This document shows positions 1-11,552 of a DNA stretch of 64,000 bases, piece after piece; position 1 is the stretch's first letter, and the number at the start of each line of letters is the position of its first letter. The translations under genes were made by a program, and so were the position numbers. Origin of the DNA: Hydractinia symbiolongicarpus (taxonomy: Eukaryota > Cnidaria > Hydrozoa > Anthoathecata > Hydractiniidae). The notes beneath the pieces were generated by a model. It had not been told where the DNA came from. It did not search any database and saw only the letters and a program-made list of their open reading frames with translations. The stretch is taken from contig NC_079887.1 in NCBI RefSeq assembly GCF_029227915.1, positions 4,712,001 to 4,776,000 on the forward strand, in the 5' to 3' direction.

Positions 1-1
1 T

Positions 2-204
2 GTATACAAAGAAAGTACCCTGTGAGTAAATTCATTTCCAAAACGATTTTTTAAATTATCTTTTCACCACTAAAACGCATGAGACTTGTAGTTTTCAAAA
101 ATGTTTTCATTTTTGATGAGACGCTTAATGAAAGTGGTTTAATCGCCGGCAAACGAAAACCCGTGATTTCCCGTAAATCTCTGGCTTGGCCCGTATAGTC
201 GAAT
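2..204 (+). repeat. Reference monomer (first complete unit)
   Basis: This first complete unit is exactly 203 bp and sets the phase used here: GTATAC at unit position 1, the variable box after GTACCC at about 20 (CTGTGAG here; AGGGAG, CTTTGAG or CTCTGAG in other units), a T-rich tract at 46-63, CACTAAAACGCATGAG at 66-81, the 9-bp dyad at 94-115, GACGCTTAATGAAAG or GACGCTGAATAAAAG at about 119-133, GCCGGC at 144-149, CCCGGG at about 178-183 (changed in this copy) and CCCGTATAGTCGAAT or CCCGTATAGTCAAAA at the end. My hand-made consensus has 79 G+C in 203 and 13 CpG dinucleotides, about 1.7 times the number expected from its base composition. A length near 200 bp is close to one nucleosome plus linker, which is common among satellites. 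Confidence 0.93.
95..116 (+). other. Perfect 9-bp inverted repeat with TTTT loop, one per monomer (first example)
   Basis: The left arm TCAAAAATG (95-103) and right arm CATTTTTGA (108-116) are exact reverse complements around a TTTT loop (104-107). The same dyad lies at unit position 94-115 of nearly every monomer. Frequent variants leave the arms intact and change only the loop: TTCT (1119 region), TTAT (16139 region, 28720 region), ATTT (29938 region). Others turn one A into G in the left arm (TCAGAAATG, TCAAAAGTG, TCGAAAATG), which would still pair as G-U in RNA. Some variants do break it: CCTTTTTGA, CAATTTTGA and CATTTTTAA right arms. It could be a binding site for a dimeric protein, a cruciform in DNA, or a hairpin in a satellite transcript. 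The structure is seen directly; any role is inference. Confidence 0.85.
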
Positions 205-746
205 GTATAGAAAAAAAGTACCCTTTGAGTAAACTCATTTCCAAAACGATTTTTTAAATTATCTTTTCACCACTAAAACGCATGAGACTTGTAGTTTTCA
301 AAAATGTTTTCATTTTTGATGAGACGCTGAATAAAAGAAGTTTGATCGCCGGCAAACGAAAACCCGCGATTTCCCGTAAATCCCGGATTCGGCCTGTATA
401 GTCAAAAGTATACAAAGAAAGTACCCTTTGAGTAAACTCATTTCCGGAACGATTTTTTATATTACTTTTTCACCACTAAAACGCATGAGACTTGTAGTTT
501 TCAAAAATGTTTTCATTTTTGATGGGACGCTGAATAAAAGAAGTTTAATCGCCGGCAAACGAAAACCCGCGATTTCCCGTAAATCCCGGACTCGGCCTGT
601 ATAGTCAAAAGTATACAAAGAAAGTACCCAGGGAGTAAACTCATTTCCCGAACGATTTTTTAAATTATTTTTTCACCACTAAAACGCATGAGATTTGTAG
701 TTTTCAGAAATGTTTTCATTTTTGATGAGACGCTTAATGAAAGTGA

Positions 747-2167
747 TTTAATCGCCGGCAAACGAAAACCCGTGATTTCCCGTAAATCCCGGGCTTGGCC
801 CGTATAGTCGAATGTATACAAAGAAAGTACCCTCTGAGTAAACTCATTTCAAAAACGATATTTTAAATTATCTTTTCACCACTAAAACGCATGAGACTTG
901 TAGTTTTCAAAAATGTTTTCATTTTTGATGGGACGCTGAATAAAAGAAGTTTAATTGCCGGCAAATGAAAACCCGAGATTTCCCGTAAATCCCTGACGCG
1001 GCCCGTATAGTCAAAAGTATACAAAGAAAGTACCCAGGGAGTAAACTCATTTCCCGAACGATTTTTTAAATTATCTTTTCACCACTAAAACGCATGAGAC
1101 TTGTAGTTTTCAAAAATGTTCTCATTTTTGATGAGACGCTTAATGAAAGAGGTTTAATCGCCGGCAAACAAAAACCCGCGATTTCCCGGAAATCCCGGGC
1201 TTGGCCCGTATAGTCGAATGTATACAAAGAAAGTACCCAGGGAGTAAACTCATTTCCCGAACGATTTTTTATATTACTTTTTCACCACTAAAACGCATGA
1301 GACTTGTAGTTTTCAAAAATGTTTTCATTTTTGATGGGACGCTGAATAAAAGAAGTTTAATCGCCGGCAAACGAAAACCCGCGATTTCCCGTAAATCCCG
1401 GACTCGGCCTGTATAGTCAAAAGTATACAAAGAAAGTACCCAGGGAGTAAACGCATTTCCTGAACGATTTTATAAATTATTTTTTCACCACTAAAACGCA
1501 TGAGACTTGTAGTTTTCAAAAATGTTTTCATTTTTGATGGGACGATGAAAAAAAGAAGTTTAATCGCCGGCAAACGAAACCCCGCGATTTCCCGTAAATC
1601 CCGGACTCGGCCCGTATAGTCAAAAGTATACAAAGAAAGTACCCAGGGAGAAAACTCATTTCCCGAACTATTTTTTAAATCATCTTTCCACCACTAAAAC
1701 GCATGAGACTTGTAGTTTTCAAAAATGTTTTCATTTTTGATGGGACGATGAATAAAAGAAGTTTAATCGCCGGCAAACGAAAACCCGTGATTTCCCGTAA
1801 ATCCCGGGCTTGGCCCGTATAGTCGAATGTATAGAAAGAAAGTACCCTGTGAGTAAACTCATTTCCAAAACGATTTTTTAAATTATCTTTTCACCACTAA
1901 AACGCATGAGACTTGTAGTTTTCAAAAATGTTTTCATTTTTGATGAGAGGCTGAATAAAAGAAGTTTAATCGCCGGCAAAGGAAAACCCGCGATTTCCCG
2001 TAAATCTCGGACTCAGCCCGTATAGTCAAAAGTATACAAAGAAAGTACCCAGGGAGTAAACTCATTTCCCGAACGATTTTTTAAATCATCTTTCCACCAC
2101 TAAAACGCATGAGACTTGTAGTTTTCAAAAATGTTTTCATTTTTGATGGGACGATGAATAAAAGAAG
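747..2167 (+). repeat. 1421-bp higher-order repeat, copy 1 (7 monomers)
   Basis: Seven monomers that recur immediately downstream at a spacing of 1421 (exactly 7 x 203). The order is CTCTGAG/CGATATTTT, AGGGAG/TTCTCATT, TATATTAC, AACGCATTTCCTG, AGGGAGAAAACTC/GAACTATT, TATAGAAAG/CTGTGAG, then AGGGAG with TTTCCACCAC. No difference was noted in the lines compared. On the left it begins after the three bases TGA at 744-746, where the second copy reads AGA. Confidence 0.88.
790..802 (+). other. Short GC dyad CGGGC-TTG-GCCCG in the CpG-rich half (example)
   Basis: CGGGC (790-794) and GCCCG (798-802) are reverse complements around a TTG loop, at unit position 180-192. Many monomers keep it exactly. 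A common variant in the right half of the window changes only the loop (TTA, CGGGCTTAGCCCG near 27379 and 28190). Two other large classes weaken it: CGGAC-TCG-GCCCG has one mismatch and CGGGT-TTG-GCCCG has a T opposite G. It is much shorter than the AT-half dyad and could arise by chance from the local G/C runs. Confidence 0.5.
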
Positions 2168-3588
2168 TTTAATCGCCGGCAAACGAAAACCCGTGATTTC
2201 CCGTAAATCCCGGGCTTGGCCCGTATAGTCGAATGTATACAAAGAAAGTACCCTCTGAGTAAACTCATTTCAAAAACGATATTTTAAATTATCTTTTCAC
2301 CACTAAAACGCATGAGACTTGTAGTTTTCAAAAATGTTTTCATTTTTGATGGGACGCTGAATAAAAGAAGTTTAATTGCCGGCAAATGAAAACCCGAGAT
2401 TTCCCGTAAATCCCTGACGCGGCCCGTATAGTCAAAAGTATACAAAGAAAGTACCCAGGGAGTAAACTCATTTCCCGAACGATTTTTTAAATTATCTTTT
2501 CACCACTAAAACGCATGAGACTTGTAGTTTTCAAAAATGTTCTCATTTTTGATGAGACGCTTAATGAAAGAGGTTTAATCGCCGGCAAACAAAAACCCGC
2601 GATTTCCCGGAAATCCCGGGCTTGGCCCGTATAGTCGAATGTATACAAAGAAAGTACCCAGGGAGTAAACTCATTTCCCGAACGATTTTTTATATTACTT
2701 TTTCACCACTAAAACGCATGAGACTTGTAGTTTTCAAAAATGTTTTCATTTTTGATGGGACGCTGAATAAAAGAAGTTTAATCGCCGGCAAACGAAAACC
2801 CGCGATTTCCCGTAAATCCCGGACTCGGCCTGTATAGTCAAAAGTATACAAAGAAAGTACCCAGGGAGTAAACGCATTTCCTGAACGATTTTATAAATTA
2901 TTTTTTCACCACTAAAACGCATGAGACTTGTAGTTTTCAAAAATGTTTTCATTTTTGATGGGACGATGAAAAAAAGAAGTTTAATCGCCGGCAAACGAAA
3001 CCCCGCGATTTCCCGTAAATCCCGGACTCGGCCCGTATAGTCAAAAGTATACAAAGAAAGTACCCAGGGAGAAAACTCATTTCCCGAACTATTTTTTAAA
3101 TCATCTTTCCACCACTAAAACGCATGAGACTTGTAGTTTTCAAAAATGTTTTCATTTTTGATGGGACGATGAATAAAAGAAGTTTAATCGCCGGCAAACG
3201 AAAACCCGTGATTTCCCGTAAATCCCGGGCTTGGCCCGTATAGTCGAATGTATAGAAAGAAAGTACCCTGTGAGTAAACTCATTTCCAAAACGATTTTTT
3301 AAATTATCTTTTCACCACTAAAACGCATGAGACTTGTAGTTTTCAAAAATGTTTTCATTTTTGATGAGAGGCTGAATAAAAGAAGTTTAATCGCCGGCAA
3401 AGGAAAACCCGCGATTTCCCGTAAATCTCGGACTCAGCCCGTATAGTCAAAAGTATACAAAGAAAGTACCCAGGGAGTAAACTCATTTCCCGAACGATTT
3501 TTTAAATCATCTTTCCACCACTAAAACGCATGAGACTTGTAGTTTTCAAAAATGTTTTCATTTTTGATGGGACGATGAATAAAAGAAG
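2168..3588 (+). repeat. 1421-bp higher-order repeat, copy 2
   Basis: This tandem copy of 747-2167 shares even singular variants, such as TATAAATT after CGATTT (1471 and 2892) and GATGAAAAAAAG (1546 and 2967). Identity continues past the nominal end until 3606, where C replaces G (AAACCAAAA against AAACGAAAA). The junction between the copies therefore lies somewhere in 2168-2184. Near-identity across 1.4 kb points to a recent unequal exchange or replication slip. Confidence 0.88.
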
Positions 3589-3605
3589 TTTAATCGCCGG
3601 CAAAC

Positions 3606-4673
3606 CAAAACCCGTGATTTCCCGTAACTCCCGGGCTTGGCCCGTATAGTCAAATGTATACAAAGAAAGTACCCTGTGAGTAAACTCATTTCCAAAACGA
3701 TTTTTTAAATTATCTTTTCACCACTAAAACGCATGAGACTTGTAGTTTTCAAAAATGTTTTCATTTTTGATGAGAGGCTGAATAAAAGAAGTTTAATCGC
3801 CGGCAAACGAAAACCCGTGATTTCGCGTAAATCCCAGGCTTGGCCCGTATAGTCGAAGGTATACAAAGAAAGTACCCTCTGAGTAAACTCATTTCCAAAG
3901 CGATATTTTAAATTATCTTTTCACCACTAAAACGCATGAGACTTGCAGTTTTCAAAAATGTTTTCATTTTTGATGGGACGCTGAATAAAAGAAGTTTAAT
4001 TGCCGGCAAACGAAAACCCGCGATTTCCCGTAAATCCCGGACTCTGCCCGTATAGTCAAAAGCATACAAAGAAAGTACCCAGGGAGAAAACTCATTTCCC
4101 GAACTATTTTTTAAATCATCTTTCCACCACTAAAACGCATGAGACTTGTAGTTTTCAAAAATGTTTTCATTTTTGATGGGACGATGAATAAAAGAAGTTT
4201 AATCGCCGGCAAACGAAAACCCGTGATTTCCCGTAAATCCCGGGCTTGGCCCGTATAGTCGAATGTATAGAAAGAAAGTACCCTGTGAGTAAACTCATTT
4301 CCAAAACGATTTTTTAAATTATCTTTTCACCACTAAAACGCATGAGACTTGTAGTTTTCAAAAATGTTTTCATTTTTGATGAGAGGCTGAATAAAAGAAG
4401 TTTAATCGCCGGCAAAGGAAAACCCGCGATTTCCCGTAAATCCCGGACTCAGCCCGTATAGTCAAAAGTATACAAAGAAAGTACCCAGGGAGTAAACTCA
4501 TTTCCCGAACGATTTTTTAAATCATCTTTCCACCACTAAAACGCATGAGACTTGTAGTTTTCAAAAATGTTTTCATTTTTGATGGGACGATGAATAAAAG
4601 AAGTTTAATCGCCTGCAAGCCAAAACCCGTGATTTCCCGTAAATCTCTGGCTTGGCCCGTATAGTCGAATGTG
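3606..4673 (+). repeat. Five monomers between the 1421- and 2030-bp repeats
   Basis: These are ordinary 203 bp monomers with no gene. The stretch includes the first example of the GTCGAAGGTATAC variant (GAAGGT at 3855), which recurs at 6494, 8524, 9133, 10148 and 10960, always at whole-monomer spacings. From about 4073 the sequence follows 1637-2180 at an offset of 2436 (12 units), so this is a further partial copy of the 1421 bp block. It contains the odd variants GCCTGCAAGC (about 4612) and GTGTAC (4671) in place of GCCGGCAAAC and GTATAC. Confidence 0.8.
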
Positions 4674-6603
4674 TACAAAGAAAGTACCCAGGGAGTAAAC
4701 TCATTTCCCGAACGATTTTTTAAATCATCTTTCCACCACTAAAACGCACGAGACTTGTAGTTTTCAAAAATGTTTTCATTTTTGATGGGACGATGAATAA
4801 AAGAAGTTTAATCGCCGGCAAACCAAAACCCGTGATTTCCCGTAAATCCCGGGCTTGGCCCGTATAGTCGAATGTATACAAAGAAAGTACCCTGTGAGTA
4901 AATTCATTTCCAAAACGATTTTTTAAATTATCTTTTCACCACTAAAACGCATGAGACTTGTAGTTTTCAAAAATGTTTTCATTTTTGATGAGACGCTTAA
5001 TGAAAGTGGTTTAATCGCCGGCAAATGAAAACCCGAGATTTCCCGTAAATCCCGGACGCGGCCCGTATAGTCAAAAGTATACAAAGAAAGTACCCAGGGA
5101 GTAAACTCATTTCCCGAACGATTTTTTAAATTATCTTTTCACCACTAAAACGCATGAGACTTGTAGTTTTCAAAAATGTTCTCATTTTTGATGAGACGCT
5201 TAATGAAAGAGGTTTAATCGCCGGCAAACAAAAACCCGCGATTTCTCGGAAATCCCGGGCTTGGCCCGTATAGTCGAATGTATACAAAGAAAGTACCCAG
5301 GGAGTAAACTCATTTCCCGAACGATTTTTTATATTACTTTTTCACCACTAAAACGCATGAGACTTGTAGTTTTTAAAAATGTTTTCATTTTTGATGGGAC
5401 GCTGAATAAAAGAAGTTTAATCGCCGGCAAACGAAAACCCGCGATTTCCCGTAAATCCCGGACTCGGCCTGTATAGTCAAAAGTATACAAAGAAAGTACC
5501 CAGGGAGTAAACGCATTTCCTGAACGATTTTTTAAATTATTTTTTCACCACTAAAACTCATGAGACTTGTAGTTTTCAAAAATGTTTTCATTTTTGATGG
5601 GACGATGAATAAAAGAAGTTTAATCGCCGGCAAACGAAACCCCGCGATTTCCCGTAAATCCCGGACTCGGCCCGTATAGTCAAAAGTATACAAAGAAAGT
5701 ACCCAGGCAGAAAACTCATTTCCCGAACTATTTTTTAAATCATCTTTCCACCACTAAAACGCATGAGACTTGTAGTTTTCAAAAATGTTTTCATTTTTGA
5801 TGGGACGATGAATAAAAGAAGTTTAATCGCCGGCAAACGAAAACCCGTGATTTCCCGTAAATCCCGGGCTTGGCCCGTATAGTCGAATGTATAGAAAGAA
5901 AGTACCCTGTGAGTAAACTCATTTCCAAAACGATTTTTTAAATTATCTTTTCACCACTAAAACGCATGAGACTTGTAGTTTTCAAAAATGTTTTCATTTT
6001 TGATGAGAGGCTGAATAAACGAAGTTTAATCGCCGGCAAACGAAAACCCGCGATTTCCCGTAAATCCCGGACTCAGCCCGTATAGTCAAAAGTATACAAA
6101 GAAAGTACCCAGGGAGTAAACTCATTTCCCGAACGATTTTTTAAATCATCTTTCCACCACTAAAACGCATGAGACTTGTAGTTTTCAAAAATGTTTTCAT
6201 TTTTGATGGGACGATGAATAAAAGAAGTTTAATCGCCGGCAAACCAAAACCCGTGATTTCCCGTAAATCCCGGGCTTGGCCCGTATAGTCGAATGTATAC
6301 AAAGAAAGTACCCTGTGAGTAAACTCATTTCCAAAACGATTTTTTAAATTATCTTTTCACCACTAAAACGCATGAGACTTGTAGTTTTCAAAAATGTTTT
6401 CATTTTTGATGAGAGGCTGAATAAAAGAAGTTTAATCGCCGGCAAACGAAAACCCGTGATTTCGCGTAAATCCCAGGCTTGGCCCGTATAGTCGAAGGTA
6501 TACAAAGAAAGTACCCTCTGAGTAAACTCATTTCCAAAGCGATATTTTAAATTATCTTTTCACCACTAAAACGCATGAGACTTGTAGTTTTCAAAAATGT
6601 TTT
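4674..6603 (+). repeat. ~2030-bp higher-order repeat, copy 1
   Basis: About 9.5 monomers that recur 2030 bp (10 x 203) downstream. Shared rare variants include AAAACGCACGAG (4741-4752 and 6771-6782), GTAGTTTTTAAAAATG in the TATATTAC unit (5368 and 7398) and AAAACTCATGAG (5552 and 7582). The few differences seen include GGGACG against GAGACG near 4788/6818, AGGCAG against AGGGAG near 5706/7736 and AAACCAAAA against AAACGAAAA near 6241/8271. Confidence 0.85.
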
Positions 6604-6703
6604 TATTTTTGATGGGACGCTGAATAAAAGAAGTTTAATTGCCGGCAAACGAAAACCCGCGATTTCCCGTAAATCCCGGACTCTGCCCGTATAGTCAAAA
6701 GTA

Positions 6704-8633
6704 TACAAAGAAAGTACCCAGGGAGTAAACTCATTTCCCGAACGATTTTTTAAATCATCTTTCCACCACTAAAACGCACGAGACTTGTAGTTTTCAAAAA
6801 TGTTTTCATTTTTGATGAGACGATGAATAAAAGAAGTTTAATCGCCGGCAAACCAAAACCCGTGATTTCCCGTAAATCCCGGGCTTGGCCCGTATAGTCG
6901 AATGTATACAAAGAAAGTACCCTGTGAGTAAATTCATTTCCAAAACGATTTTTTAAATTATCTTTTCACCACTAAAACGCATGAGACTTGTAGTTTTCAA
7001 AAATGTTTTCATTTTTGATGAGACGCTTAATGAAAGTGGTTTAATCGCCGGCAAATGAAAACCCGAGATTTCCCGTAAATCCCGGACGCGGCCCGTATAG
7101 TCAAAAGTATACAAAGAAAGTACCCAGGGAGTAAACTCATTTCCCGAACGATTTTTTAAATTATCTTTTCACCACTAAAACGCATGAGACTTGTAGTTTT
7201 CAAAAATGTTCTCATTTTTGATGAGACGCTTAATGAAAGAGGTTTAATCGCCGGCAAACAAAAACCCGCGATTTCTCGGAAATCCCGGGCTTGGCCCGTA
7301 TAGTCGAATGTATACAAAGAAAGTACCCAGGGAGTAAACTCATTTCCCGAACGATTTTTTATATTACTTTTTCACCACTAAAACGCATGAGACTTGTAGT
7401 TTTTAAAAATGTTTTCATTTTTGATGGGACGCTGAATAAAAGAAGTTTAATCGCCGGCAAACGAAAACCCGCGATTTCCCGTAAATCCCGGACTCGGCCT
7501 GTATAGTCAAAAGTATACAAAGAAAGTACCCAGGGAGTAAACGCATTTCCTGAACGATTTTTTAAATTATTTTTTCACCACTAAAACTCATGAGACTTGT
7601 AGTTTTCAAAAATGTTTTCATTTTTGATGGGACGATGAATAAAAGAAGTTTAATCGCCGGCAAACGAAACCCCGCGATTTCCCGTAAATCCCGGACTCGG
7701 CCCGTATAGTCAAAAGTATACAAAGAAAGTACCCAGGGAGAAAACTCATTTCCCGAACTATTTTTTAAATCATCTTTCCACCACTAAAACGCATGAGACT
7801 TGTAGTTTTCAAAAATGTTTTCATTTTTGATGGGACGATGAATAAAAGAAGTTTAATCGCCGGCAAACGAAAACCCGTGATTTCCCGTAAATCCCGGGCT
7901 TGGCCCGTATAGTCGAATGTATAGAAAGAAAGTACCCTGTGAGTAAACTCATTTCCAAAACGATTTTTTAAATTATCTTTTCACCACTAAAACGCATGAG
8001 ACTTGTAGTTTTCAAAAATGTTTTCATTTTTGATGAGAGGCTGAATAAACGAAGTTTAATCGCCGGCAAACGAAAACCCGCGATTTCCCGTAAATCCCGG
8101 ACTCAGCCCGTATAGTCAAAAGTATACAAAGAAAGTACCCAGGGAGTAAACTCATTTCCCGAACGATTTTTTAAATCATCTTTCCACCACTAAAACGCAT
8201 GAGACTTGTAGTTTTCAAAAATGTTTTCATTTTTGATGGGACGATGAATAAAAGAAGTTTAATCGCCGGCAAACGAAAACCCGTGATTTCCCGTAAATCC
8301 CGGGCTTGGCCCGTATAGTCGAATGTATAGAAAGAAAGTACCCTGTGAGTAAACTCATTTCCAAAACGATTTTTTAAATTATCTTTTCACCACTAAAACG
8401 CATGAGACTTGTAGTTTTCAAAAATGTTTTCATTTTTGATGAGAGGCTGAATAAAAGAAGTTTAATCGCCGGCAAACGAAAACCCGTGATTTCGCGTAAA
8501 TCCCAGGCTTGGCCCGTATAGTCGAAGGTATACAAAGAAAGTACCCTCTGAGTAAACTCATTTCCAAAGCGATATTTTAAATTATCTTTTCACCACTAAA
8601 ACGCATGAGACTTGTAGTTTTCAAAAATGTTTT
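6704..8633 (+). repeat. ~2030-bp higher-order repeat, copy 2
   Basis: This copy lies directly downstream of 4674-6603 in the same order. Similarity stops at about 8633, in the right arm of the 9-bp dyad, where copy 1 reads TTTTATTTTTGATGGG and this one TTTCATTTTTGATGAG and then changes to the GACGCTTAATGAAAGTGG class. The duplicated stretch is therefore about 100 bp short of ten full monomers. Confidence 0.83.
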
Positions 8634-8853
8634 CATTTTTGATGAGACGCTTAATGAAAGTGGTTTAATCGCCGGCAAACGAAAACCCGTGATTTCCCGT
8701 AAATCTCTGGCTTGGCCCGTATAGTCGAATGTATACAAAGAAAGTACCCTTTGAGTAAACTCATTTCCAAAACGATTTTTTAAATCATCTTTCCACCACT
8801 AAAACGCATGAGACTTGTAGTTTTCAAAAATGTTTTCATTTTTGATGGGACGA

Positions 8854-9725
8854 TGAATAAAAGAAGTTTAATCGCCGGCAAACCAAAACCCGTGATTTCC
8901 CGTAAATCCCGGGCTTGGCCCGTATAGTCGAATGTATACAAAGAAAGTACCCTGTGAGTAAACTCATTTCCAAAACGATTTTTTAAATTATCTTTTCACC
9001 ACTAAAACGCATGAGACTTGTAGTTTTCAAAAATGTTTTCATTTTTGATGAGAGGCTGAATAAAAGAAGTTTAATCGCCGGCAAACGAAAACCCGTGATT
9101 TCGCGTAAATCCCGGGCTTGGCCCGTATAGTCGAAGGTATACAAAGAAAGTACCCTCTGAGTAAACTCATTTCCAAAGCGATATTTTAAATTATCTTTTC
9201 ACCACTAAAACGCATGAGACTTGTAGTTTTCAAAAATGTTTTCATTTTTGATGGGACGCTGAATAAAAGAAGTTTAATTGCCGGCAAACGAAAACCCGCG
9301 ATTTCCCGTAAATCCTGGACTCTGCCCGTATAGTCAAAAGTATACAAAGAAAGTACCCAGGGAGTAAACTCATTTCCCGAATGATTTTTTAATTTATCTT
9401 TTCACCACTAAAACGCATGAGACTTGTAGTTTTCAAAAATGTTTTCATTTTTGATGAGACGCTTAATGAAAGTGGTTTAATCGCCGGCAAACGAAAACCC
9501 GTGATTTCCCGTAAATCTCTGGCTTGGCCCGTATAGTCGAATGTATACAAAGAAAGTACCCTTTGAGTAAACTCATTTCCAAAACGATTTTTTAAATTAT
9601 CTTTTCACCACTAAAACGCATGAGACTTGTAGTTTTCAAAAATGTTTTCATTTTTGATGAGACGCTGAATAAAAGAAGTTTAATCGCCGGCAAACGAAAA
9701 CCCGCGACTTCCCGTAAATCCCGGA
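8854..9725 (+). repeat. 1827-bp-spaced duplicated block, copy 1
   Basis: A four-monomer block that recurs at 10681-11552 (offset 1827, 9 units). The rare AATCCTGGACTCTGCCCG variant is shared (about 9312 and 11139). Copy 1 carries GAATGATTTTTTAATTT (about 9378), where copy 2 has the usual GAACGATTTTTTAAATT. The blocks lie inside a region of overlapping 5- and 4-monomer spacings (9133, 10148 and 10960 for the GAAGGT variant), so several exchanges have been superimposed. Confidence 0.75.
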
Positions 9726-10680
9726 CTCAGCCCGTATAGTCAAAAGTATACAAAGAAAGTACCCAGGGAGTAAACTCATTTCCCGAACGATTTTTTAAAT
9801 CATCTTTCCACCACTAAAACGCATGAGACTTGTAGTTTTCAAAAATGTTTTCATTTTTGATGGGACGATGAATAAAAGAAGTTTAATCGCCGGCAAACCA
9901 AAACCCGTGATTTCCCGTAAATCCCGGGCTTGGCCCGTATAGTCGAATGTATACAAAGAAAGTACCCTGTGAGTAAACTCATTTCCAAAACGATTTTTTA
10001 AATTATCTTTTCACCACTAAAACGCATGAGACTTGTAGTTTTCAAAAATGTTTTCATTTTTGATGAGAGGCTGAATAAAAGAAGTTTAATCGCCGGCAAA
10101 CGAAAACCCGTGATTTCGCGTAAATCCCAGGCTTGGCCCGTATAGTCGAAGGTATACAAAGAAAGTACCCTCTGAGTAAACTCATTTCCAAAGCGATATT
10201 TTAAATTATCTTTTCACCACTAAAACGCATGAGACTTATAGTTTTCAAAAATGTTTTCATTTTTGATGGGACGCTGAATAAAAGAAGTTTAATTGCCGGC
10301 AAACGAAAACCCGCGATTTCCCGTAAATCCCGGACTCTGCCCGTATAGTCAAAAGTATACAAAGAAAGTACCCAGGGAGTAAACTCATTTCCCGAACGAT
10401 TTTTTAAATTATCTTTTCACCACTAAAACGCATGAGACTTGTAGTTTTCAAAAATGTTCTCATTTTTGATGAGACGCTTAATGAAAGTGGTTTAATCGCC
10501 GGCAAACGAAAACCCGTGATTTCCCGTAAATCTCTGGCTTGACCCGTATAGTCGAATGTATACAAAGAAAGTACCCTTTGAGTAAACTCATTTCCAAAAC
10601 GATTTTTTAAATTATCTTTTCACCACTAAAACGCATGAGACTTGTAGTTTTCAAAAATGTTTTCATTTTTGATGAGACGC
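9726..10680 (+). repeat. Monomers between the 1827-bp-spaced blocks
   Basis: About five ordinary monomers lie between the two duplicated blocks, with no gene. The stretch 9780-10370 repeats the order seen around 8765-9350 (TTTCCACCAC, then CTGTGAG with GAGAGGCTG, then GAAGGT/CTCTGAG) at an offset of 1015, five units. Confidence 0.75.
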
Positions 10681-11552
10681 TGAATAAAAGAAGTTTAATC
10701 GCCGGCAAACCAAAACCCGTGATTTCCCGTAAATCCCGGGCTTGGCCCGTATAGTCGAATGTATACAAAGAAAGTAACTTGTGAGTAAACTCATTTCCAA
10801 AACGATTTTTTAAATTATCTTTTCACCACTAAAACGCATGAGACTTGTAGTTTTCAAAAATGTTTTCATTTTTGATGAGAGGCTGAATAAAAGAAGTTTA
10901 ATCGCCGGCAAACGAAAACCCGTGATTTCGCGTAAATCCCGGGCTTGGCCCGTATAGTCGAAGGTATACAAAGAAAGTACCCTCTGAGTAAACTCATTTC
11001 CAAAGCGATATTTTAAATTATCTTTTCACCACTAAAACGCATGAGACTTGTAGTTTTCAAAAATGTTTTCATTTTTGATGGGACGCTGAATAAAAGAAGT
11101 TTAATTGCCGGCAAACGAAAACCCGCGATTTCCCGTAAATCCTGGACTCTGCCCGTATAGTCAAAAGTATACAAAGAAAGTACCCAGGGAGTAAACTCAT
11201 TTCCCGAACGATTTTTTAAATTATCTTTTCACCACTAAAACGCATGAGATTTGTAGTTTTCAAAAATGTTTTCATTTTTGATGAGACGCTTAATGAAAGT
11301 GGTTTAATCGCCGGCAAACGAAAACCCGTGATTTCCCGTAAATCTCTGGCTTGGCCCGTATAGTCGAATGTATACAAAGAAAGTACCCTTTGAGTAAACT
11401 CATTTCCAAAACGATTTTTTAAATTATCTTTTCACCACTAAAACGCATGAGACTTGTAGTTTTCAAAAATGTTTTCATTTTTGATGAGACGCTGAATAAA
11501 AGAAGTTTAATCGCCGGCAAACGAAAACCCGCGACTTCCCGTAAATCCCGGA
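10681..11552 (+). repeat. 1827-bp-spaced duplicated block, copy 2
   Basis: This is the second copy of 8854-9725. It contains the only GTAACTTGTGAG box I saw (about 10776), where all other units read GTACCCTGTGAG, GTACCCAGGGAG or similar. It ends at 11552, where GGATTCGG replaces the GGACTCAG of copy 1. Confidence 0.75.

Noticed and set aside
1201-1416. Repeated 71-codon open frame on the + strand (also at 2622, 5261, 7291, 12568, 14801 and others)
   Set aside because: It starts at TTG rather than ATG, spans just over one monomer, and recurs only because the satellite recurs. 203 is 2 modulo 3, so the frame cannot continue from unit to unit. No ribosome site, domain or codon bias is visible.
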